From Betaproteobacteria bacterium (GTDB lineage: Bacteria > Pseudomonadota > Gammaproteobacteria > Burkholderiales > CAIKXV01): a DNA stretch of 64,000 bases. Shown here piece by piece: positions 60,559 through 64,000 of this stretch (positions are counted from its first letter, which is position 1; each line of letters begins with the position of its first letter). The translations under genes and the position numbers were made by a program. Location: the NCBI GenBank assembly GCA_021298815.1, contig JAJTHE010000002.1, forward strand, positions 62,001 through 126,000, given 5' to 3'. Below the pieces are notes generated by a model, which saw only the letters and a program-made list of their open reading frames with translations, was not told the origin of the DNA and did not search any database.

Positions 60559-61222
60559 GCCGCTGGATCTCGCTGGACGGGACCCGCCGCATACTGCGCC
60601 ACCGGCGCGACCTTCACCAGTGCCGCCGCCGCCTCGAGGCTGCCGCCCAGCCAGGCATCCACGTCCTGCAGTTCGATCGGCACCACCGAGCGCTTGTCCT
60701 GCCGGTCCGGCGCGAGCTTCGGATCGGGCTTGTGCATGCGCGACATCAGCGGGCAGGCGTCCGCGTTGATGGTGAGCATCGTGTACGACTCGAACACCTC
60801 GCCGGTGTCCCTGTCGGCCCAGGCGTTCCACAGGCCCGCGAGCCCCACAGGCCGCCATCGGCCCGGCGGAAGCGCCACCAGACGTTCTTCCCGGTTTCCC
60901 AGTTCGGTTCATCGAAGCTGACCGCGGGGATGATGCAGCGCTGGCCCCGGGCCCAGGGCTGCTTGTAGGAAGCCTTCGCGGTGAGTTCCTCGAAGCGGGC
61001 GTTGTTCGTCGAGTAGGTGAGCTTCGCCGTCTTCGCGAACCAGGGGATCAGGCCCCACTGTCCCGTAACCCTTTCGCGCGCGAAGGGATCGTCGCGGGTG
61101 GCGCGGATGGACGGGCCGGGTGCGCGCGGGAAGACCTCCGCGATCTGCCAGGCATCGGCGGGACGCAGGTTCCAATGGCATTCCATGTCGCCGTCTTCGG
61201 GGCTGACGTAGCGGTTGCACAT
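60555..61222 (-). pseudogene. SOS-response-associated peptidase (SRAP/YedK), frameshifted
   Basis: Starts MCNRYVSPED at the ATG 61222 with catalytic Cys2. The first frame continues RCIIPAVSFDEPNWETGKNVWWRF and RRADGGL until about 60855; the second then gives VGLAGLWNAWADRDTGEVFESYTMLTINADACPLMSRMH and the end at 60555. Total length 668 nt is one short of a multiple of three, so a single deleted C (GGCGGCC-TGTGG) explains everything. All active-site elements are otherwise present (Cys2, the NNAR motif, Glu in FDEP, His in MSRMH). Either a recent mutation or a sequencing error. SRAP proteins crosslink to abasic sites in single-stranded DNA. Confidence 0.85.
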
Positions 61223-61273
61223 GGGTTGCAGCGGCTGGGTTTCAGCAGCGGGGTTGCAGCAGCGGGATTGCAG
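61218..61273 (+). repeat. Four 14-bp tandem repeats over the SRAP start
   Basis: Units CACATGGGTTGCAG, CGGCTGGGTTTCAG, CAGCGGGGTTGCAG and CAGCGGGATTGCAG abut without gaps; the first includes the SRAP start codon region. Units 3 and 4 differ by one base. The period of 14 bp is not a codon multiple, so it is not a coding repeat. Confidence 0.75.
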
Positions 61274-61309
61274 CAACGACAGCGGACCCTCAGCATACGC
61301 TCGCCCGCG

Positions 61310-61370
61310 TCATTCCGGCTTGATGCCGGACCGCCGCACCACGTCACGCCACTCCGCCAGGCTGGATTTG
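61310..61370 (-). pseudogene. Remnant of a Bug/TctC gene, last ~18 codons
   Basis: Reads SLAEWRDVVRRSGIKPE and a stop, the ending shared by almost all Bug proteins of this window (compare KWTKVVKATGIKAD and RAARVVKAAGIRPE). Nothing of the family precedes it; the upstream side merges into the promoter of the FitAB pair. A deletion relic. Confidence 0.6.
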
Positions 61371-61396
61371 ATGGCATTGATTGCATCGATTACAAT
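61368..61396 (+). promoter_or_regulatory. Promoter of the FitAB toxin-antitoxin operon
   Basis: TTGATG (61368-61373), a 17-nt spacer and TACAAT (61391-61396): four and five of six matches to the sigma70 consensus. Fully overlapped by the palindromic operator, so it is probably repressed by the FitAB complex. Transcription would begin near 61403, about 44 nt before the antitoxin ATG. Confidence 0.65.
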
Positions 61397-61402
61397 GCCA
61401 TC
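61370..61402. promoter_or_regulatory. Inverted-repeat operator of the FitAB operon
   Basis: GATGGCATTG (61370-61379) and its perfect inverse CAATGCCATC (61393-61402), 13 bp apart. Toxin-antitoxin complexes with ribbon-helix-helix antitoxins bind exactly this kind of spaced palindrome at their promoter. Confidence 0.75.
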
Positions 61403-61446
61403 GAAACAGGAAGCCATCCTCGAGGATCAACGACTGGGGCAACCAC

Positions 61447-61704
61447 ATGGCCAGCATCACCATCCGCAACCTGGACGACGCCCTCAAGGCGACGCTGCGC
61501 GTACGCGCTGCGCGCCACGGCCGGTCCATGGAAGATGAGGTCCGTAACATCCTCCGTGAGGCACTGACGCCCGAACCGGTCTCCGAACGCAATCTGGTGG
61601 AGCGGATCCGGACGCGGTTCGCGGCGATTGGGGATGTCGAAATCGCCCAGCCGCCACGTGCAGGCATCCGGGTGCCGCCTGACTTCAGTGGAGCCGGCGA
61701 GTGA
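61447..61704 (+). CDS. FitA-like ribbon-helix-helix antitoxin
   Basis: 85 residues. ASITIRNLDDALKATLRVRAARHGRSMEDEVRNILREAL is the RHH DNA-binding domain of FitA/VapB antitoxins (Arc/MetJ-type), and the C-terminal part (PPRAGIRVPPDFSGAGE) is the usual toxin-neutralising tail. ATG at 61447. It is followed 7 nt later by the PIN toxin gene, and its promoter carries a palindrome. Confidence 0.92.
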   Translation: MASITIRNLDDALKATLRVRAARHGRSMEDEVRNILREALTPEPVSERNLVERIRTRFAAIGDVEIAQPPRAGIRVPPDFSGAGE

Positions 61705-61711
61705 GACGGTC

Positions 61712-62131
61712 GTGATCGTTCTGGACACGAACGTGCTCTCCGAACTGCTTCGCAGTAGTCCCGATCCCAGCGTCATTGCATGGGTTGCCAGCCGACCGCT
61801 TGCCACCCTGTTCACGACCACCGTGACGCAGTCGGAGATGCTGTATAGCGCTCGCGTCCTGCCTTCAGGTCAGCGCCGAAGCCAGCTCGAATCGGCCATG
61901 AGTGGGCTGTTCGAAGAAGACTTCTCGGGCCGGATACTGTCCTTCGACAGCGCTGCTGCAAGGTTCTACGCCGAAATCGCCGCTTCGAGGCGACGAGCAG
62001 GTCGTGCCATTTCACAGTTCGATGCACAGATTGCAGCCATCACGATGGCTTGCGGCGGAGAACTGGCGACGCGCAACGTCTCGGACTTCGTGGAAACGGG
62101 CGTCCGTGTCGTGGATCCCTGGTCGGGCTGA
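61712..62131 (+). CDS. FitB/VapC-like PIN-domain RNase toxin
   Basis: 139 residues from the GTG at 61712. VIVLDTNVLSELLRSSPDPSVIAWV gives catalytic Asp5 and Glu11 of the PIN fold; SEMLYSARVLPSG and AISQFDAQIAAITMACGGELATRNVSDF contribute the remaining acidic residues. An earlier in-frame ATG (61628) lies in the antitoxin and is unlikely. An endoribonuclease inhibited by the partner; ends 15 bp before the convergent permease gene. Confidence 0.93.
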   Translation: MIVLDTNVLSELLRSSPDPSVIAWVASRPLATLFTTTVTQSEMLYSARVLPSGQRRSQLESAMSGLFEEDFSGRILSFDSAAARFYAEIAASRRRAGRAISQFDAQIAAITMACGGELATRNVSDFVETGVRVVDPWSG

Positions 62132-62146
62132 AGTCCTCGGCGCACC

Positions 62147-63301
62147 CTAAAGGAGATCCGCCGACGCGCGTTCCGCCCGCAGCCGCCGTGCATGCGCGTG
62201 CCGCGCACGCAGCCGCCGGTCGGTGAGGATCTCGCCGATCGCGGTCCCGACCACCGTCGCCACGCCGAGCAGCGGCAGCACCAGCGCCAGGCCGGGCACG
62301 CCGGCCACGGCGCCACCGACGAACAGCATCAGCACGGAGACGAGCGGATGCAGGTTTAGGCTGCGGCCCACCGTCGCGGGCAGGAACACGAAATCGTCCA
62401 GCAGGCGTACGACGACGAACAGCGCGATCGCCCAGTAGGCCATCGCCGGATCGTTCGGAAAGTCGGTCGCGGCGACCAGCACCACCAGCAGGCAGCCCGC
62501 GATCGAGCCGACGAACGGAACCCAGGCGAGGATCGCGGCGATCAGCGCGAGCAGCCATGCGCCCGGCAACCCGAGCAGCCACAGGCCGATGCCCAGCGCC
62601 AGCGTGTCGAGTGCGGCAAGCTTGACCAGGCCGGTGCAGTAGGCGCGGCCGGTCTGGTGCATCTCGTGCAGCAGGTCGAGCGTCTTCTCGAAGTAGGCAT
62701 TGGGCACCGCACGGGCGATCATGCCGTGGAAGCGGTTGCCGTCGCGCAGCAGGAAGAAGGTGAAGAACGGGCCCAGCAACGCGGCGGGTAGCCATGCGAG
62801 CAGGGACACCGCCAGCGGATGGGCCTGTCGCTCCACGAAGGTGTCGGAGAAGTCGTTGAGCCAGGTGGTGACGCCGGTCGACAGCCGGGCGCGGGCGAGC
62901 ATCGACCAGCGTGCCTCGAGCTCGGCGAGCGTCTGCTCGAGGAAGCGCACGCCGCCGCGCAGGTAGCGCTCGATGCCGGCCTGCCAGTCGCCGGCGTGCG
63001 CGCCGGCCCACGAGAACAGCGCGAGCGCCGCCCCGCCGAGCATCAGCAGGAAGGCGAAGGTCACCAGCGCAGCCGCGCTCTGGCGCGCCATGCCTGCGTA
63101 CATCAGCCGGCGCATCACCGGATGGAGCGCGTAGGACAGCACCAGCGCCATCAGCGACGGCACCACCAGCCACAGGATCTGGTTGAGCGCCACCAGCAGC
63201 AGGCAGGTCGCGCCGAAGATGCCCACCCAGGCGACCGGGCCCGGCCCCGTCCTGGCATCGCCCGGCCGTGGCTGTCCCGTGCTGCCGTCGACGGCGCTCA
63301 C
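62147..63301 (-). CDS. AI-2E family permease
   Basis: 384 residues with about eight transmembrane helices (for example WVGIFGATCLLLVALNQILWL, ALVTFAFLLMLGGAALALF, GAWLLALIAAILAWVPFVGS). The typical PLLGVATVVG end and PFFTFFLLRDGNRF are present. GTG at 63301 overlaps the stop of the cyclic-nucleotide-binding gene (GTGA), so the two are translationally coupled. The family is named for AI-2 export but most members have other, unknown substrates. Confidence 0.9.
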   Translation of the reverse strand: MSAVDGSTGQPRPGDARTGPGPVAWVGIFGATCLLLVALNQILWLVVPSLMALVLSYALHPVMRRLMYAGMARQSAAALVTFAFLLMLGGAALALFSWAGAHAGDWQAGIERYLRGGVRFLEQTLAELEARWSMLARARLSTGVTTWLNDFSDTFVERQAHPLAVSLLAWLPAALLGPFFTFFLLRDGNRFHGMIARAVPNAYFEKTLDLLHEMHQTGRAYCTGLVKLAALDTLALGIGLWLLGLPGAWLLALIAAILAWVPFVGSIAGCLLVVLVAATDFPNDPAMAYWAIALFVVVRLLDDFVFLPATVGRSLNLHPLVSVLMLFVGGAVAGVPGLALVLPLLGVATVVGTAIGEILTDRRLRARHAHARRLRAERASADLL

Positions 63302-63732
63302 AGGTGCTGTTCGGTGCTCTGCCCGAGCAGCGTGCCGCGCAGGCGCTGGCCGAGGTGGCGCGAAAGCTGCAGCAGGATCTTGGTCGAGAGGCGTGTCTCG
63401 GTTTCAAGCAGCGCGATGAAGTCGCTGCCGAAGAACACCTCGAGCGTGGAGGCTTCCAGCGCTCGCGCCTGCGCCGCGCGGGGGGCACTGTCGAGCAGCG
63501 CCAGCTCGCCGAAGAAGCTGCCTGCCCCGATCGTGGCGATCGGGTTGTCCGGGCGGCCCTGGCGGCAGATCAGCACGCTGCCGGTGCGCACGATGTAGAG
63601 CGCGCTGCCCTTGTCGCCCTCGTCGAAGATCACCTCGCCGGGCAGGTACTCGCGCAGGTGCAGCGCACCCTGGAGGATCCGCAGCTCGCGCCGGGAGAGA
63701 TCCGCGAAGAGTGACAGCGATGTGTAGGAAAT
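63298..63732 (-). CDS. Cyclic-nucleotide-binding domain protein with apparent AUU start
   Basis: 144 residues if read from ATT at 63732. The cNMP fold is complete: SLFADLSRRELRILQGALHLREYLPGEVIFDEGDKGSALYIV, then FFGELALLDSAPRAAQARALEASTLEVF. No ATG, GTG or TTG lies upstream of residue 34, where a GTG at 63633 would remove the first third of the domain. AAAAGGTG sits six nucleotides before the ATT and a near-consensus promoter lies just upstream, so ATT fits as start (or an ATG lost by one substitution). The FGELAL and RxxxA features suggest that ligand binding is retained, without a DNA-binding domain. Confidence 0.75.
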   Translation of the reverse strand: MSYTSLSLFADLSRRELRILQGALHLREYLPGEVIFDEGDKGSALYIVRTGSVLICRQGRPDNPIATIGAGSFFGELALLDSAPRAAQARALEASTLEVFFGSDFIALLETETRLSTKILLQLSRHLGQRLRGTLLGQSTEQHL

Positions 63733-63758
63733 TCAGGGCACCTTTTCGAGCGGAACGG

Positions 63759-63787
63759 ACTATATCGCCAGCCCGACAGGCGGTCAA
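63759..63787 (-). promoter_or_regulatory. Promoter of the cyclic-nucleotide-binding/AI-2E permease operon
   Basis: On the minus strand TTGACC (63787-63782), a 17-nt spacer and TATAGT (63764-63759): five of six matches in both boxes. Expected start of transcription near 63752, giving a leader of about 20 nt that contains AAAAGGTG. Confidence 0.7.
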
Positions 63788-63896
63788 TTTCAGTGTGCCG
63801 GGCGCTCTCCGCAGACTCGGTCCGGCAAGCGGACGAGCGAGGTGGTCACCCGCGCGCAGTCGCGTCCGGTCGTGGCGCCGCTGCAAGTGCCATCGA

Positions 63897-64000
63897 CTAT
63901 GGTTGGCGGGCAGGCTCGGCAAAGACCGGCGGGACCGGATCGACCGCATCCATGCGATCCCCGAGCTCCCGTTCGATCGTGTGCATGATCTCGAGGAGCG
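63897..64000 (-). CDS. Possible C-terminus of a gene continuing beyond the window
   Basis: Open for 34 codons from the right edge to a TAG at 63899-63897, reading LLEIMHTIERELGDRMDAVDPV and FAEPARQP. The helical, acidic character is protein-like, but the piece is too short to assign. It could be a chance frame in GC-rich DNA. Confidence 0.3.
   Translation of the reverse strand, partial: LLEIMHTIERELGDRMDAVDPVPPVFAEPARQP

Noticed and set aside
60746-61276. SRAP protein starting 18 codons earlier
   Set aside because: Catalysis needs Cys directly after the initiator Met, which only the ATG at 61222 gives; the earlier codons come from the 14-bp repeats.
1-64000. CRISPR arrays, rRNA or tRNA genes
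   Set aside because: No regularly spaced repeats longer than the 14-bp tandem units, and no recognisable tRNA arm patterns or rRNA segments were found on reading both strands.

Overview
The window is very GC-rich DNA that looks like a betaproteobacterium of the Burkholderiales type. The main clue is eleven Bug/TctC-family tricarboxylate-transporter receptor genes in 64 kb, one cut by the left edge, plus a remnant of a twelfth. LLM flavin oxidoreductases, amidohydrolases, ornithine cyclodeaminase-like and nitrile hydratase genes fit the same picture of catabolic accessory DNA. Because of the base composition, many long open frames on the opposite strand are shadows and have been left out.

Left part (1-18.9 kb): catabolic and transport genes. 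These are Bug receptors, a tandem pair of alpha/beta hydrolases, a peroxiredoxin whose peroxidatic cysteine codon is UGA (predicted selenocysteine), an amidohydrolase/Bug/ornithine-cyclodeaminase run, two LLM oxidoreductases with a glutathione S-transferase, an M16 peptidase, a DUF945-like protein with a secreted Cys-repeat protein, an amidohydrolase plus polysaccharide deacetylase pair, and a pirin.

Centre (19.0-42.1 kb): one long leftward operon of 19 genes, mostly joined by 4-nt ATGA/GTGA overlaps, encoding an extracellular contractile injection system (eCIS, PVC/Afp-like). It has sheath, tube, Pvc16-like cap, AAA+ ATPase, CIS tube adaptor, LysM-like proteins, spike hub, spike base, PAAR tip, gp25, two J-like baseplate proteins, a tail-I-like protein and a 1085-residue beta-helix protein. 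Within it sits a DUF4157 protein with a C-terminal domain that looks like a caspase-type (clan CD) protease and is the best effector candidate. I see no tape-measure gene and no second sheath or tube. A sigma70-like promoter (TTGACC-17-TAGGTT) lies upstream of the sheath gene.

Right part (42.2-64 kb): a Bug gene, a MocR-type regulator with a repeated operator, a DUF1127 gene, an IS5-type element inserted at CTAG into an already frameshifted membrane-protein gene, a nitrile hydratase alpha-beta-accessory operon, an aldehyde dehydrogenase among Bug genes, and an operon of amidohydrolase, UGSC-family selenoprotein (in-frame UGA with a strong bSECIS hairpin), its 373-residue partner and a Bug receptor. 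Then come a ketopantoate reductase-like gene, a frameshifted SRAP gene with a 14-bp tandem repeat at its start, a FitAB toxin-antitoxin pair with a palindromic operator over its promoter, and an AI-2E-type permease with a cyclic-nucleotide-binding protein that appears to start at AUU.

Two independent Sec candidates in one window, each with the UGA at the expected redox position and a hairpin in the right place, imply that the host decodes UGA as selenocysteine.
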